From: JARRKC01 sp037388505
GTDB lineage: Bacteria > Acidobacteriota > UBA6911 > RPQK01 > JAPXNP01
DNA length: 64,000 bases
Direction of reading: 5' to 3'
NCBI GenBank assembly: GCA_037388505.1
Contig: JARRKC010000001.1
Span: 124,001-188,000, forward strand
Part shown: positions 28,698 through 38,820 of the stretch, in pieces
How the letters are laid out: each line of letters starts with the position of its first letter
Numbering within the stretch: the stretch's first letter is position 1
Notes under the pieces: model-generated
Told to the model about the DNA's origin: nothing
What the model saw: only the letters and a program-made list of their open reading frames with translations
The model's database searches: none
Translations under genes and position numbers: made by a program

Positions 28698-29657
28698 ATG
28701 CCGGCAGTCATGGTCGAACACGCTCCTGTGCTCCTGGAAGAATCGATCGAGGCCCTCAGAGTCCAACCTGGGGGTACCTACGTCGATTGTACCGTGGGCC
28801 TTGGAGGGCATGCCCGTGAAATTCTCCAGCGAATGGGAGGACACGGCCTCCTGATAGCCATGGATCGGGATCCCGAGACGCTCGAACTCGCCCGCGATCG
28901 ACTGTCCGGCCTGGCGGAAAACCTCTCGCTGTACCGCGAGAACTTCAAGAACCTTCCCCTTCTTCTGAGCAATCTCGGCATCGCGTCCATCGATGGTTGT
29001 CTCGTCGATCTGGGCGTCTCCCGATACCAGTTGACCGAGCCGGAACGAGGCTTCAGTTTCCGGGAGCCTGGACCTCTCGATATGCGCCTCGACCGCGACC
29101 AGAAGACCAGTGCGGCCGACCTCGTCCAACGCCTGAATGTCAAGGAACTGACCGATCTCTTCCGACGCTACGGCGAAGAGCCGGAGGCCGCGAGGATCGC
29201 TCGAGCCCTCGTGGAAGAGCGGCGACAGACCCGTTTTCGAACCACAACCGAATTGGCTGAATTCATCGCGCGGGTCAAGAAGCGCCGGAGTTCGCTCCAT
29301 CCGGCGACACTGGTCTTTCAAGCCCTGCGCATCGCGGTCAACCAGGAACTGGAAGGACTGGATCGCTTCCTGAGACGCACGATCCAGTGTCTGAGCCACG
29401 GTGGGCGGCTGGTCGTCATCAGCTTTCACAGCCTTGAGGACCGCATCGTCAAACGTACCTTTCAGCTCGAAGCCGGCAAGTGCATCTGCTTTCAGCCGGG
29501 CGACCATTGCCGTTGTCCGAGGATCAAGAACGTGGAAATACTGACCCGAAAGCCCGTCACTGCGTCACCTTCGGAACTGGAGCGCAACCCCAGCGCGCGC
29601 AGTGCCAAGATGAGAGCTGTTGAACGCGTATCCGAAACCCGCCAGGAAAAAGGATGA
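28698..29657 (+). CDS. rsmH: 16S rRNA (cytosine-1402 N4)-methyltransferase
   Basis: 319 residues. RsmH methylates C1402 in the ribosomal P site using S-adenosylmethionine. The SAM-binding motif DCTVGLGGHA and the family stretches RGFSFREPGPLDMRLD and HPATLVFQALRIAVNQEL are present, as is a C-terminal CICFQPGDHCRCPRI segment. It begins 3 bp after mraZ and its stop overlaps ftsL as ATGA, the usual dcw arrangement. Confidence 0.96.
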   Translation: MPAVMVEHAPVLLEESIEALRVQPGGTYVDCTVGLGGHAREILQRMGGHGLLIAMDRDPETLELARDRLSGLAENLSLYRENFKNLPLLLSNLGIASIDGCLVDLGVSRYQLTEPERGFSFREPGPLDMRLDRDQKTSAADLVQRLNVKELTDLFRRYGEEPEAARIARALVEERRQTRFRTTTELAEFIARVKKRRSSLHPATLVFQALRIAVNQELEGLDRFLRRTIQCLSHGGRLVVISFHSLEDRIVKRTFQLEAGKCICFQPGDHCRCPRIKNVEILTRKPVTASPSELERNPSARSAKMRAVERVSETRQEKG

Positions 29658-30055
29658 ATAAGATGGTCGATTTCAGCAACCAGGTGATCGTCAATCGGGC
29701 ACTGAATGGTAACGAGGGAGCGACCGTTTTTGCCATCGCCAAGTGGGTCGCGCTCACGGGAATCGTGGTGGCGTTGCTGGCTACCTCCGTGGGGATTCGG
29801 GATCAGATACTGAACGTTCAATACAAGATCGAGGAACTGACGAGCGCGAATAAGAATCTAAGTGAACAGAACGACCTTTTGCGAGCTGAGCTCCAATCGC
29901 TGACCACTCCCGCCAGGCTCGAGAAGGCGGCCCACGACCTGGGACTGATCAGCGCAAACGACGATCGAGTACTGATTCTCGAATCGGACGGGTTCGAGCA
30001 GGCTCGAGACAAGGTTGCACATTGGGACAACAGGTCCAAGGCACTGCATGAATGA
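29654..30055 (+). CDS. ftsL: Cell division protein FtsL-like
   Basis: 133 residues, a bitopic inner-membrane protein with one membrane segment (about 32-54) and a periplasmic coiled coil (about 55-95, heptad-like IEELTSANKNLSEQNDLLRAEL). FtsL joins FtsB and FtsQ in activating septal wall synthesis by FtsWI. Sequence conservation is always low, so the call rests on topology and on position between rsmH and ftsI. Both ends overlap neighbours by 4 bp. Confidence 0.85.
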   Translation: MNKMVDFSNQVIVNRALNGNEGATVFAIAKWVALTGIVVALLATSVGIRDQILNVQYKIEELTSANKNLSEQNDLLRAELQSLTTPARLEKAAHDLGLISANDDRVLILESDGFEQARDKVAHWDNRSKALHE

Positions 30056-32190
30056 AAGCCCTGACCGACGACAAGCATCTCCGATCCGCCTTCCTGGGAC
30101 GACTCCTGGTCGTCCTTTGTGCTTTCATGGTGTGGGCCCTGGTGATCTTCCTCCGGCTCGTCGATCTGCAGACCTTTCGTGAGGAGCACTACCGACTCCA
30201 ATCCGACAGCCAGCAGCAGGGGTTCATCGTTGTTACCCCTCGGCGGGGAGAGATTCTTGACCGAAATCTCAGAGAACTCGCCATTAGCGTGAGAGCCGAT
30301 TCGGTCTATGCTCAACCGCGTAAGATCCAGGAGCCGATGGCCGTAGCGAAGCGCTTGGCCCCGCTCCTCGGTGTCCCTACCGACAGCCTGTTCGAGGAAC
30401 TGAGCTCGGACAAGACCTTCGTCTATCTCGAGCGCGGTGTCTCACTCGACACATCCCGGCGAATCCGCGATCTGGAGATCGACGGCGTCGGGACCCACGA
30501 GGACACGAGCCGGGTCTACCCGGGCAAGGACCTTGCCTGTCACGTCTTGGGCATCGTCGGAGTCGACCACGAAGGGCTCGAAGGGATCGAGTACCTCTAC
30601 GGGAAGGAACTGAGCGGAAGCCGGACCAGAATCGACCTGCGCGTCGATGCCAAGCGCAACAGTTTCTACCGCGACAACTCCGACGCGCCGACTCGCGGCA
30701 ACAGTCTCGTTCTGACCCTGGACAGCACGATCCAGCACGTTGCCCAGACGGCTCTCGCGGAGGGGGTTCGCTCCACGGGCGCTCTCAACGGTTCGGCTAT
30801 CGTTATGGATCCCCGTACGGGTGAGATTCTGGCGATGGCTTCCTATCCCGAGTTCGATCCGAACGAGTACCAGAAGTTCACTCCGCCCCAGCGGCGCAAC
30901 CGCTGCATCCTCGATTTGTACGAACCCGGCAGCACCTTCAAGGTCATCACGCTTTCGGCTCTGCTCAATGAGGGCCTCGTCGATCCGAACGAAGTCATCG
31001 ACTGCCGGGCGGGCCGCGCTCGATTGGGCCACAAGGTGTACCACGAGGCGGGCTCCAGCTATGGCTTCCTCACCGTGGCCCAGGTCATTGAGAAGTCCAG
31101 CAACATCGGAACGGTCCAACTCTCGCTGAGGTTGGGCGAGCGAAGGCTGCACGACTACGCCGCACGCTTCGGCTTCGGGCAACCAACCGGCATCGATCTT
31201 CCAGGGGAAGAGTCGGGGATCTTGCGAGACACCTCACAGTGGTCAAAGGTTTCCATCGGAGCGATTGCCATCGGCCAGGAGATTGCAGTGACACCCCTCC
31301 AGCTGGTCCGGGCCGTGGCCGCAGTCGCCAATGGCGGCTATCTGGTCAAACCGCTCATCGTCAAGCGAATCGTCAATCCCTCGGGAGACATGTTGTTCGA
31401 GTCCAAACCCGAACGAGAGAGGATTCTCAAGGCTTCGGCGACGGAGACCGCCCGGCAGATCCTATCTCTCGTCGTTGAGGAAGGAACCGGGACCAAGGCC
31501 CAGCTTCGGGGATATTCCTCGTGCGGAAAAACCGGAACGGCACAGAAATTTATCGATGGACACTACTCACGCTCGAGATACGTGGGTTCCTTCATCGGCT
31601 TTGCACCGGCCGAAGATCCCGCATTGATCACCTTAGTCGTCATCAACGAGCCTCGGGGTGGCCTCTACTACGGAGGATACGTCGCAGCTCCCGTGTACAA
31701 ACAGATCATGGAACGGTCATTGATCCACCTGGGGGTTCCCCAGGATCGACCCACCGAGGTGAAACCGGGTCTTGAACTGGTCCAACGGCGGGAGCCCAAT
31801 CGGAATGCTCGCGCATCCTCTATCGAGGAGTGGGACAGCACCCCGACCGAGGAGGCGGCTGACACGGTCGCTGCGGCGGTCGGTCAGAAGGAGGTGGAAG
31901 TCCAGGGTGACGAGAATGTCGTCATAGAATCGGGTGGGGAACTGCTTCCGGATTTCAGTGGATTGAGTCTCCGAGCCGTCGCACGTCTGTGCGCGCGGCT
32001 CGACATCAAGTTGAAGATTTCCGGCTCCGGAGTTGCGGTCGCACAACGACCTGAGCCCGGTGGAAGAGTCTCCAAAGGAATGGTTTGCGAAGTCTTCTTT
32101 GCCAATGAGGACGAAAAAGAGAATGCGCCTTCGAGAATTGCTCTCCGGTCTTCCCTCGAATCTGCTCGTGAGAGCGGACTACAGGACTGA
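30052..32190 (+). CDS. ftsI: Septal peptidoglycan transpeptidase FtsI (PBP3/SpoVD-like) with PASTA domain
   Basis: 712 residues. One N-terminal membrane anchor (about 16-36), a dimerisation domain beginning RRGEILDRN, and a transpeptidase domain with the serine in EPGSTFK (about 294), SSN (about 349) and KTGT (about 493). A single PASTA domain follows at about 640-697 (LLPDFSGLSLRAVARLCARL region), more usual in Firmicutes SpoVD or PBP2x and in Acidobacteriota than in proteobacterial FtsI. It crosslinks septal peptidoglycan in the periplasm with FtsW. The murE start lies inside its 3' end. Confidence 0.93.
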   Translation: MKALTDDKHLRSAFLGRLLVVLCAFMVWALVIFLRLVDLQTFREEHYRLQSDSQQQGFIVVTPRRGEILDRNLRELAISVRADSVYAQPRKIQEPMAVAKRLAPLLGVPTDSLFEELSSDKTFVYLERGVSLDTSRRIRDLEIDGVGTHEDTSRVYPGKDLACHVLGIVGVDHEGLEGIEYLYGKELSGSRTRIDLRVDAKRNSFYRDNSDAPTRGNSLVLTLDSTIQHVAQTALAEGVRSTGALNGSAIVMDPRTGEILAMASYPEFDPNEYQKFTPPQRRNRCILDLYEPGSTFKVITLSALLNEGLVDPNEVIDCRAGRARLGHKVYHEAGSSYGFLTVAQVIEKSSNIGTVQLSLRLGERRLHDYAARFGFGQPTGIDLPGEESGILRDTSQWSKVSIGAIAIGQEIAVTPLQLVRAVAAVANGGYLVKPLIVKRIVNPSGDMLFESKPERERILKASATETARQILSLVVEEGTGTKAQLRGYSSCGKTGTAQKFIDGHYSRSRYVGSFIGFAPAEDPALITLVVINEPRGGLYYGGYVAAPVYKQIMERSLIHLGVPQDRPTEVKPGLELVQRREPNRNARASSIEEWDSTPTEEAADTVAAAVGQKEVEVQGDENVVIESGGELLPDFSGLSLRAVARLCARLDIKLKISGSGVAVAQRPEPGGRVSKGMVCEVFFANEDEKENAPSRIALRSSLESARESGLQD

Positions 32191-33586
32191 TCCGGAGATT
32201 TCGGACCTGGCTTGTGATTCGAGAAGAGTGGTCCCCGGAACCCTGTTCTTCGCCGTCAAGGGAATGCGGACCGACGGACACCTCTTTCTCGATCGGGCCC
32301 TGGAGCGGGGCGCCGTGGCAGTGGTGTCGGAAGAGGCTCCCCGTGCCTCGACGCCCGTCGCGTGGGTTCAGGTCACTTCGGTCCGAAGGTGGATGCCGCT
32401 GGCAGCCGACCGCTTCTTCGACTACCCCTCCCGAAAGCTGCGCTTAATCGGAATCACCGGAACGAACGGCAAGACCACGACCGCCTATCTCGTCCACAGC
32501 ATCCTCAATACCGAGACCAAGGCTCTCATGCTGGGAACCATCCAGACGATGGTCGGAGACTCGGTTTTCCCCTCCAGACTGACGACGCCGGAGTCGATCG
32601 ACATCCAGGCGGCGCTCAGTCATGGCTGGGATGCCGGTTGCCGGGCAGGAGTCCTGGAGGTGTCTTCGCATGCCCTGTTTCTCGAGCGTGCCTACGGATG
32701 CCGCTTTCCGGTTGCCGTCTTCACGAATCTGACCCAGGATCATCTGGACTTTCACTCCTCGTTCGAAGACTATTTCGACGCCAAAAAGCTGCTCTTCGAC
32801 AGGCATTACAATCCGGGCCTCGAGCACTCCGTGATCAATGCCGACGACCCTTGGGGAAGTCGCCTGGCCTCCCAGGCGCCGGGTGTCATTACCTTTGGAC
32901 TTTCCCCTGATCGCGACGTCCGAGTCGCCGACTACCGCACTTCGGTGTCAGGCACCACGGCGCGAATCGAGCTCGGCGAGCGCCAAATCGAGCTGACGAG
33001 CCGCCTGGTGGGGCGTCACAACGTATACAACGTTCTGGCGGCGACCGCGGCCTGCGCGGCTTTGGGAATCTCCGATACGGCCATTCGGGAAGGGATCCGC
33101 CTGTTGCAGGTCGTTCCGGGGCGCTTCGAGGTTCTCGAGCTCGACCGACCCTACTCTGTGGTCATCGACTATGCGCATACACCAGATGCGCTCGAGAACG
33201 TCCTGTGCCTGGCGCGTGAAGTGACCCGCGGACGATTGATCTGCCTCTTCGGATGCGGGGGCGACCGGGACCGCACCAAACGGCCCCTGATGGGAGCCCT
33301 CGCGGTTCGACACGCCGACCTGATTCTGGTCACCTCCGACAATCCGCGGACCGAGGATCCGGACGCGATCATTCAAGAGATCCTGGCAGGGATTCCCGAC
33401 GGCATGCCCAACGTCGAAGTGATCACCGACCGTCGCAGGGCGATCCGCCGGGCGCTGGAGGTGGCGCGTGACCAGGACATCGTGCTGCTGGCCGGCAAGG
33501 GTCACGAGACCTACCAGGAGATTGGAACAAGCCGGATCGCCTTCGACGAACGCGAGGTGGTCAAGGAGGAGCTGTGCTCGGCCTAA
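32123..33586 (+). CDS. murE: UDP-MurNAc-tripeptide synthetase, meso-diaminopimelate type
   Basis: 487 residues from the ATG at 32123; another in-frame ATG at 32105 is possible, and both lie inside ftsI, overlapping it by about 70 bp. MurE adds the third amino acid to UDP-MurNAc-dipeptide. The ATP loop is GTNGKTTT, and DNPR in the TSDNPRTEDPD segment is the signature for meso-diaminopimelate rather than lysine. The C-terminal GKGHETYQ motif is present. Length is normal. Confidence 0.96.
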   Translation: MRLRELLSGLPSNLLVRADYRTDPEISDLACDSRRVVPGTLFFAVKGMRTDGHLFLDRALERGAVAVVSEEAPRASTPVAWVQVTSVRRWMPLAADRFFDYPSRKLRLIGITGTNGKTTTAYLVHSILNTETKALMLGTIQTMVGDSVFPSRLTTPESIDIQAALSHGWDAGCRAGVLEVSSHALFLERAYGCRFPVAVFTNLTQDHLDFHSSFEDYFDAKKLLFDRHYNPGLEHSVINADDPWGSRLASQAPGVITFGLSPDRDVRVADYRTSVSGTTARIELGERQIELTSRLVGRHNVYNVLAATAACAALGISDTAIREGIRLLQVVPGRFEVLELDRPYSVVIDYAHTPDALENVLCLAREVTRGRLICLFGCGGDRDRTKRPLMGALAVRHADLILVTSDNPRTEDPDAIIQEILAGIPDGMPNVEVITDRRRAIRRALEVARDQDIVLLAGKGHETYQEIGTSRIAFDEREVVKEELCSA

Positions 33587-34974
33587 GCATACGCGAAGCA
33601 GCCGTGGCGATGGGAGCGCGGCCGGTGGGTCGTTCCGATGACGATCCCCTGCTGGCTCGGCCCTTCCCGTCTGTCTCGATCGACACGCGTACGCTGCGCA
33701 CCGGCGAGTGTTACTTTGCCATCGCTGGGGAACGCCACGACGGCCACGATTTTCTGACTCAGGCCGTGGAGGCCGGTGCGGCGGTGCTGATCGTTGGACG
33801 TACGGTTCCGGAGGCGCTTGGGCGCCGGCTCCCTGTTCTGTTGGTCGAGGATACGACCCGAGCTCTGCAGGACCTGGGCCGTCGCGTGCGGAAGATCTGG
33901 GGCGGGAAACTGGTCGCTATCACCGGGAGCATGGGCAAGACGACCACCCGTGAATTCACTGTCCGCTTGCTCTCCAAGCGTCTGCAGGTCTTGCAGCCTT
34001 ACGGCAATTTCAACAACCACATCGGCCTTCCGCTCTCGCTCACCCGGTTGGCGTCCACTCATAACGCCGCCGTCGTCGAACTCGGAATGAATCACGCAGG
34101 CGAGATCGATCTGCTGGGAGACATCTGCCGCCCCGACATCGCCGTGATCACGAACATCGCACCGGTGCACCTGGAGTTCTTCGAATCGATCGACGCTATT
34201 GCGCAGGCCAAAGGAGAGATTCTCCACTCACTCCCGGAGGATGGCTCCTTTGTCTTCAACTCAGACGATGAAAGAGCTCGAAAGCTGGCCGAAACGTTCC
34301 AGGGACAGACGGTTTCGTTCGGCTTTGGTCCCGAAGCCGACTACCGGATATCGGAATGGGCGATCCGGGACTTGTCCGGCATGTCGTTCGCCATGAGCGG
34401 CCCCGGCCTGTTGGTGACGGGACGGCTGGGAGTCGTTGGAAAGCACTTCCTCTACGACGCGGCAGCCGCTGTCGCCGTCGCGGGACTGTTTGATCTCCGG
34501 CCCGACGAGATCCACCAGGGCTTGTCCCGCCTGCTCGCCCTCCAGGGACGGGGCAGGCTTCTTTGCCTCGACTCCGTCAGGCTGTGGGACGATTCCTACA
34601 ACTCCAACCCCCAGGCGCTCGAGAGCGTACTCGAAACGCTCTCCCGAGTGGAGACTTCCTCACGCAAGGTCCTGGTTCTCGGCGACATGCTGGAGCTCGG
34701 GCCGACGGCGCCCGAACTGCATCGGCGAGTCGGGATGCGGGCGGCCGAGGTCGCCGCACTCCTCGTGACCGTCGGGTCGCTTGCGGAGCACCTGCGCGCC
34801 GGCGCTATCGAAGCCGGTTTGCCCATGGCTGCAACCCGGCATTTCGCGTCCGCCGAGGAGGCCGCCGAAGCGTTGCCGGGGTTGCTGCACGATGGAGATC
34901 TGGTATTGGTCAAGGCATCTCGAGGCGTCCATCTGGACCGGATCGTCGAGGCTCTCGCGGGAGGAAAACCGTGA
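33574..34974 (+). CDS. murF: UDP-MurNAc-tripeptide:D-Ala-D-Ala ligase
   Basis: 466 residues, starting with GTG inside the last codons of murE (13-bp overlap). MurF adds D-Ala-D-Ala to complete the pentapeptide precursor. The ATP loop is GSMGKTTTREF, followed by the family stretches NFNNHIGLPLSL and ELGMNHAGEIDLL, and the late YNSNPQALESVLETL. Its stop overlaps the mraY start (GTGA). No ddl gene is in the cluster, so D-Ala-D-Ala ligase must be encoded elsewhere. Confidence 0.96.
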   Translation: MLGLSIREAAVAMGARPVGRSDDDPLLARPFPSVSIDTRTLRTGECYFAIAGERHDGHDFLTQAVEAGAAVLIVGRTVPEALGRRLPVLLVEDTTRALQDLGRRVRKIWGGKLVAITGSMGKTTTREFTVRLLSKRLQVLQPYGNFNNHIGLPLSLTRLASTHNAAVVELGMNHAGEIDLLGDICRPDIAVITNIAPVHLEFFESIDAIAQAKGEILHSLPEDGSFVFNSDDERARKLAETFQGQTVSFGFGPEADYRISEWAIRDLSGMSFAMSGPGLLVTGRLGVVGKHFLYDAAAAVAVAGLFDLRPDEIHQGLSRLLALQGRGRLLCLDSVRLWDDSYNSNPQALESVLETLSRVETSSRKVLVLGDMLELGPTAPELHRRVGMRAAEVAALLVTVGSLAEHLRAGAIEAGLPMAATRHFASAEEAAEALPGLLHDGDLVLVKASRGVHLDRIVEALAGGKP

Positions 34975-36083
34975 TCTACTACCTCCTCTACGCCTTCCAC
35001 GATGAATTCTCGGTCCTGAACGTGGTCCGCTACATCACCTTCAGAACGGCGTATGCCTCACTAACCGCCCTGCTGATCAGCATGTGGATGGGTCCCTGGG
35101 TGATCGCCCGACTCCGCAGGTTCCAGATCGGGCAGTACATCCGCGAAGAGGGACCGCAGTCTCACCAGAGCAAGGCCGGTACTCCGACGATGGGAGGAGT
35201 CCTGATCGTCATCAGCATCGTCATACCCACTTTGATGTGGGCGGACCTCGGCAACGCCTACGTGTGGATCGCGCTCACGTCTCTGTTGTTCTTCGCCGTC
35301 GTCGGATTCATGGACGACTTCCTGAAGATTCGGCGCCAGCAATCGTTGGGACTGCGAGCTCGTGAGAAGGTTGCCCTGCAGGTTCTCTTCGCGCTGGGCA
35401 TCGCCGCCCTGTTGATCTACCTGAGCCATTACGATCTGTACTCGACGCGACTCAGCGTCCCCTTTTTCAAACGGTTCACGCCAGAGATGAATCTGACGCT
35501 CTTCGGCGTGTCCACGTTCATTCCGCTGATCGTCTTCGTCATGTTCGTGATCATTGGAGCCAGTAACGCGGTCAATCTGACCGATGGGCTCGACGGCCTG
35601 GCCGGCGGTCTCGTGGTGATCGCGGCTTCGTCGTTGACCGTTTTGACCTATGTGACCGGTCACGCCACCTTCGCCACCTATCTCGGCCTGATCAAGAACA
35701 CCTACGCCAGCGAGTTGACGATCTTCTGCGGCGCCATGGTCGGAGCCACCCTCGGCTTCCTCTGGTACAACTGCTACCCCGCCGAGATTTTCATGGGCGA
35801 TGTCGGTGCCATGGCTCTGGGCGGGGCCATCGGAACGGTGGCGATCCTGGTGAAGCAGGAACTGTTGCTCTTTTCGATTGGCGGGATCTTCGTGCTGGAA
35901 GCTCTTTCGGTGATCCTGCAGGTGGCCTCCTTCAAATTCCGGGGCAAGCGAATCCTGCGGATGGCGCCCCTGCACCACCATTTCGAGTTGTTGGGATGGA
36001 GCGAGCCCAAGGTGGTCATACGTTTCTGGCTGATGGGTCTGATCTTCGCCCTGTTCAGCCTGACGACATTGAAGATCAGGTAA
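34971..36083 (+). CDS. mraY: Phospho-MurNAc-pentapeptide transferase
   Basis: 370 residues with about ten membrane segments. MraY makes lipid I by moving phospho-MurNAc-pentapeptide to undecaprenyl phosphate. Catalytic-site sequence is clear: GTPTMGG, FMDDFLKI, NLTDGLDGLAGG, the FMGDVGAMALGG box and the histidine-rich MAPLHHHFELLGW. The frame extends upstream through murF, but the GTG at 34971, with GGGAGG seven bases before it and a GTGA overlap with the murF stop, is the likely start. Confidence 0.96.
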   Translation: MIYYLLYAFHDEFSVLNVVRYITFRTAYASLTALLISMWMGPWVIARLRRFQIGQYIREEGPQSHQSKAGTPTMGGVLIVISIVIPTLMWADLGNAYVWIALTSLLFFAVVGFMDDFLKIRRQQSLGLRAREKVALQVLFALGIAALLIYLSHYDLYSTRLSVPFFKRFTPEMNLTLFGVSTFIPLIVFVMFVIIGASNAVNLTDGLDGLAGGLVVIAASSLTVLTYVTGHATFATYLGLIKNTYASELTIFCGAMVGATLGFLWYNCYPAEIFMGDVGAMALGGAIGTVAILVKQELLLFSIGGIFVLEALSVILQVASFKFRGKRILRMAPLHHHFELLGWSEPKVVIRFWLMGLIFALFSLTTLKIR

Positions 36084-36136
36084 GCGGAACGGAGTCTGGA
36101 GCCGCGGGAACCGGACATCCCGCGGATCGATGAACT

Positions 36137-37519
36137 ATGGAGCTAAGAGACAAGAAAGTCCTGGTCGTCGGCCTCGGAAGGAGTGGGGTCGCGGTGACAC
36201 GTTTCCTCGTTTCAAGGGGAGCGAAAGTCACGGTTACCGACCTCGAGGACGCGGACCATCTGGCTCCTGCTCTCCGCCGCCTCGAGGTCCCAGTGGAGCT
36301 GAGGCTGGGCGGGCACCGCGAGGCCGACTTTCTCTCTGCAGACTGCATTGTTCTGAGTCCGGGAGTACCCGCCACCCTCCCTCTGGTAGTTTCCGCACGC
36401 CGTCATGGGGTGGAAGTCATCGGTGAGATCGAACTGGCGTTCCGTTTCCTCGACGCGAGCATCATCGGAGTCACCGGCTCGAACGGCAAGACCACGACCA
36501 CAACTCTGATCGGCGAGATTCTTGATCATGCCGGACAAACCTGCGTCGTGGCCGGCAACATCGGGCGGCCCCTGACCGACGCACTGCTCGATGATGAGGC
36601 CAAGACCGCCCCCTTGCTCGTCGTAGAATTGTCCTCTTTTCAACTCGAGGCCATCGAGAGCTTTCGCTGCCACATTGCCGTGTTTCTCAACCTAACGCCG
36701 GATCACCTGGATCGGCACGCCGATACCGAAGAGTATTTTGCTGCCAAGAAGAGGATCTTTCTCAACCAGGAGACCGACGACTGGGCTGTGATCAATCAGG
36801 ACGATCCGGTCCTGCGTCACCTCAACGTACGGGCGCGTCGGTTTTCTTTTTCCCTGGAGAGCACGCTCGACATCGGCACGTATTCGAATGAAGGCCAATT
36901 ATGGATCAGCTCACCGGAACGCAAGACCCGTTTCATGCAGGCGAGTGAAGTCCGGCTGCGAGGAAAGCATAACCTTTCCAACGTACTGGCGGCGTCCAGC
37001 GCCGCCTTTCTGGCCGGCGTTCAGCCCTCGGTCATCGCCGAGGCCGTTCGAAACTTCCGTGGAGTGGAACATCGCCTCGAACTGGTGCGCAGACTCGACG
37101 ACGTGGACTACTACAACGATTCCAAGGCAACCAATGTCGACTCGGCCGTGAAGGCGATCGAGGCCTTCGATTCCCCGCTCGTCCTGATCATGGGAGGACT
37201 GGACAAGGGAGGGGACTTTTCGGGATTGCGGAAGCTGATCGCGGGACGGGTCCGGCAACTCATCCTGATCGGCAAGGCCGCCGGTAAGATCGAGGAGCAA
37301 CTCGGCGCGACCGTTCCCACCCTGCGCGCGGCAAGCCTGGAGGAGGCAGTCGGCCAGGCCCGATCTCACGCGCAAGAAGGTGATGTCGTCCTTCTGGCAC
37401 CCGGCTGCGCGAGCTTCGATATGTTCACGAACTACGAAGAACGAGGCCGGGCGTTCAAAGCAGCGGTGCAGGAACTTCCTTCGAGCCGCTTCCGTCAGGT
37501 CGGGGGGTCTGCGCGATGA
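36137..37519 (+). CDS. murD: UDP-MurNAc-L-alanine:D-glutamate ligase
   Basis: 460 residues. MurD adds D-glutamate to UDP-MurNAc-L-alanine. An N-terminal Rossmann fold (VLVVGLGRSGVAV), the ATP loop GSNGKTTTTTL, a YNDSKATNVDSA segment and LIMGGLDKGGDF near the C-terminus are all family features. It starts 53 bp after mraY, the largest gap within the first part of the cluster, and overlaps ftsW by 4 bp. Confidence 0.96.
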   Translation: MELRDKKVLVVGLGRSGVAVTRFLVSRGAKVTVTDLEDADHLAPALRRLEVPVELRLGGHREADFLSADCIVLSPGVPATLPLVVSARRHGVEVIGEIELAFRFLDASIIGVTGSNGKTTTTTLIGEILDHAGQTCVVAGNIGRPLTDALLDDEAKTAPLLVVELSSFQLEAIESFRCHIAVFLNLTPDHLDRHADTEEYFAAKKRIFLNQETDDWAVINQDDPVLRHLNVRARRFSFSLESTLDIGTYSNEGQLWISSPERKTRFMQASEVRLRGKHNLSNVLAASSAAFLAGVQPSVIAEAVRNFRGVEHRLELVRRLDDVDYYNDSKATNVDSAVKAIEAFDSPLVLIMGGLDKGGDFSGLRKLIAGRVRQLILIGKAAGKIEEQLGATVPTLRAASLEEAVGQARSHAQEGDVVLLAPGCASFDMFTNYEERGRAFKAAVQELPSSRFRQVGGSAR

Positions 37520-38820
37520 AACCGAGAATGCCCTACGATCGCATCCTCATCCTCCTCGTGCTGACTCTCCTCGGGGTAGGCCTGGTCATGGTCTTCAGTG
37601 CATCTGCCATCATCTCCAAGGGGCTCTACGACTCTTCGACGGCGATTTTCACGAAGCAGCTCTATTCGGTCATTCTCGGGCTGATCCTGATGGTCGTGGT
37701 CATGAGAATCGACTACCGGCTCTTCGCGAACCGATTCATCGTCGGCCTGCTCGTGGCAGGTTCGCTCGGACTCCTGGGGTGGGCTTTGATGAGCCGAGAC
37801 ATCAATGACGTGCACCGCTGGATCCAGCTGGGGCCGATGCGCTTTCAGCCATCGGAGGTCGCCAAGCTTGCCGTCATCTTCATGACAGCGTACCTGCTGG
37901 TCAAACGCGGAGGTCGGATCCGGACCATCGACCGCCCGATGATCGTGTATCTGGGCGTCCTGGGAATGATCCTGGTTCTGGTGCTGGCCGAACCGGATTT
38001 CGGAACCACGACCAGCCTGGCGTTGACCGCCGCTCTCCTGCTGTTCGCGGGCGGCTTTCCGATTCGATACTATCTGGGCGCGGCGCTGGCCGCCCTTCCC
38101 CTGTTCTTCTTCCTCGTCTACCAGGTTCCCTATCGCCGGATTCGACTGTTTGCCTTCCTGCATCCCGAGGCGGACCCGTTCGGCGCAAGCTATCAGGTCC
38201 TGCAGAGCCTGATTGCGGTTGGCTCCGGGGGCCTCGCCGGCAAGGGTTTGGCGCAGGGAACACAGAAACTGTTCTTCCTGCCCGAACCGCATACCGACTT
38301 CATCTATGCAGTCATCGGCGAAGAGACCGGACTCTGGGGGTGCGCGCTCGTTCTGCTGCTGTTCCTGCTCCTTCTCTGGAGAGGTCTGCGGGCAGCGATC
38401 CGCTCCGACACACTTTTCGGGACCTACGTGGGTCTCGGTATCGTTTCCATGATCACGTTGCAGGCTCTGTTCAACATGAGCGTGGTGCTCAGCTTGTGTC
38501 CGACCAAGGGAATTCCTCTCCCCTTCATCTCCGTCGGAGGCTCATCGGTCCTGGTCATGTTGACGGCGATGGGAATCCTTCTGAACATCTCGAAGCACGC
38601 GCAGTCCGCTCTGCCCGGATCGGCCGTGGCCGATGCAGATCCTGCCCCGACCGCGCAGATTCAGCCGAAGCCGGTGCTCTCGAGTGTGGTTCTCGGAGAT
38701 GCCTCTTGGCAATCCAGTGCGGTGGTGACTTCGTCTTCGACCGCGACTTCAAGGCCGTTCCAAAGGGAAGCTGCCGCCTCTGTACCTCGTGTGACTCAGG
38801 GTCCAGGAGGTGGCGGATGA
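37516..38820 (+). CDS. ftsW: Septal peptidoglycan glycosyltransferase FtsW
   Basis: 434 residues, SEDS family, with ten hydrophobic segments in the first 360 or so residues. FtsW polymerises lipid II at the septum together with FtsI. The conserved stretches DINDVHRWIQLGPMRFQPSE, AEPDFGTT and PLPFISVGGSS are present. The last 75 residues form an unusual tail rich in Ala, Ser, Thr and Pro, presumably cytoplasmic, that is absent from most FtsW proteins. It overlaps murD and murG by 4 bp each. Confidence 0.94.
   Translation: MKPRMPYDRILILLVLTLLGVGLVMVFSASAIISKGLYDSSTAIFTKQLYSVILGLILMVVVMRIDYRLFANRFIVGLLVAGSLGLLGWALMSRDINDVHRWIQLGPMRFQPSEVAKLAVIFMTAYLLVKRGGRIRTIDRPMIVYLGVLGMILVLVLAEPDFGTTTSLALTAALLLFAGGFPIRYYLGAALAALPLFFFLVYQVPYRRIRLFAFLHPEADPFGASYQVLQSLIAVGSGGLAGKGLAQGTQKLFFLPEPHTDFIYAVIGEETGLWGCALVLLLFLLLLWRGLRAAIRSDTLFGTYVGLGIVSMITLQALFNMSVVLSLCPTKGIPLPFISVGGSSVLVMLTAMGILLNISKHAQSALPGSAVADADPAPTAQIQPKPVLSSVVLGDASWQSSAVVTSSSTATSRPFQREAAASVPRVTQGPGGGG

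Noticed and set aside
28146..29507. Long open frame (453 codons) on the minus strand opposite mraZ and rsmH
   Set aside because: It is antisense to two certain genes and its translation has no family features; such frames are common in GC-rich DNA.
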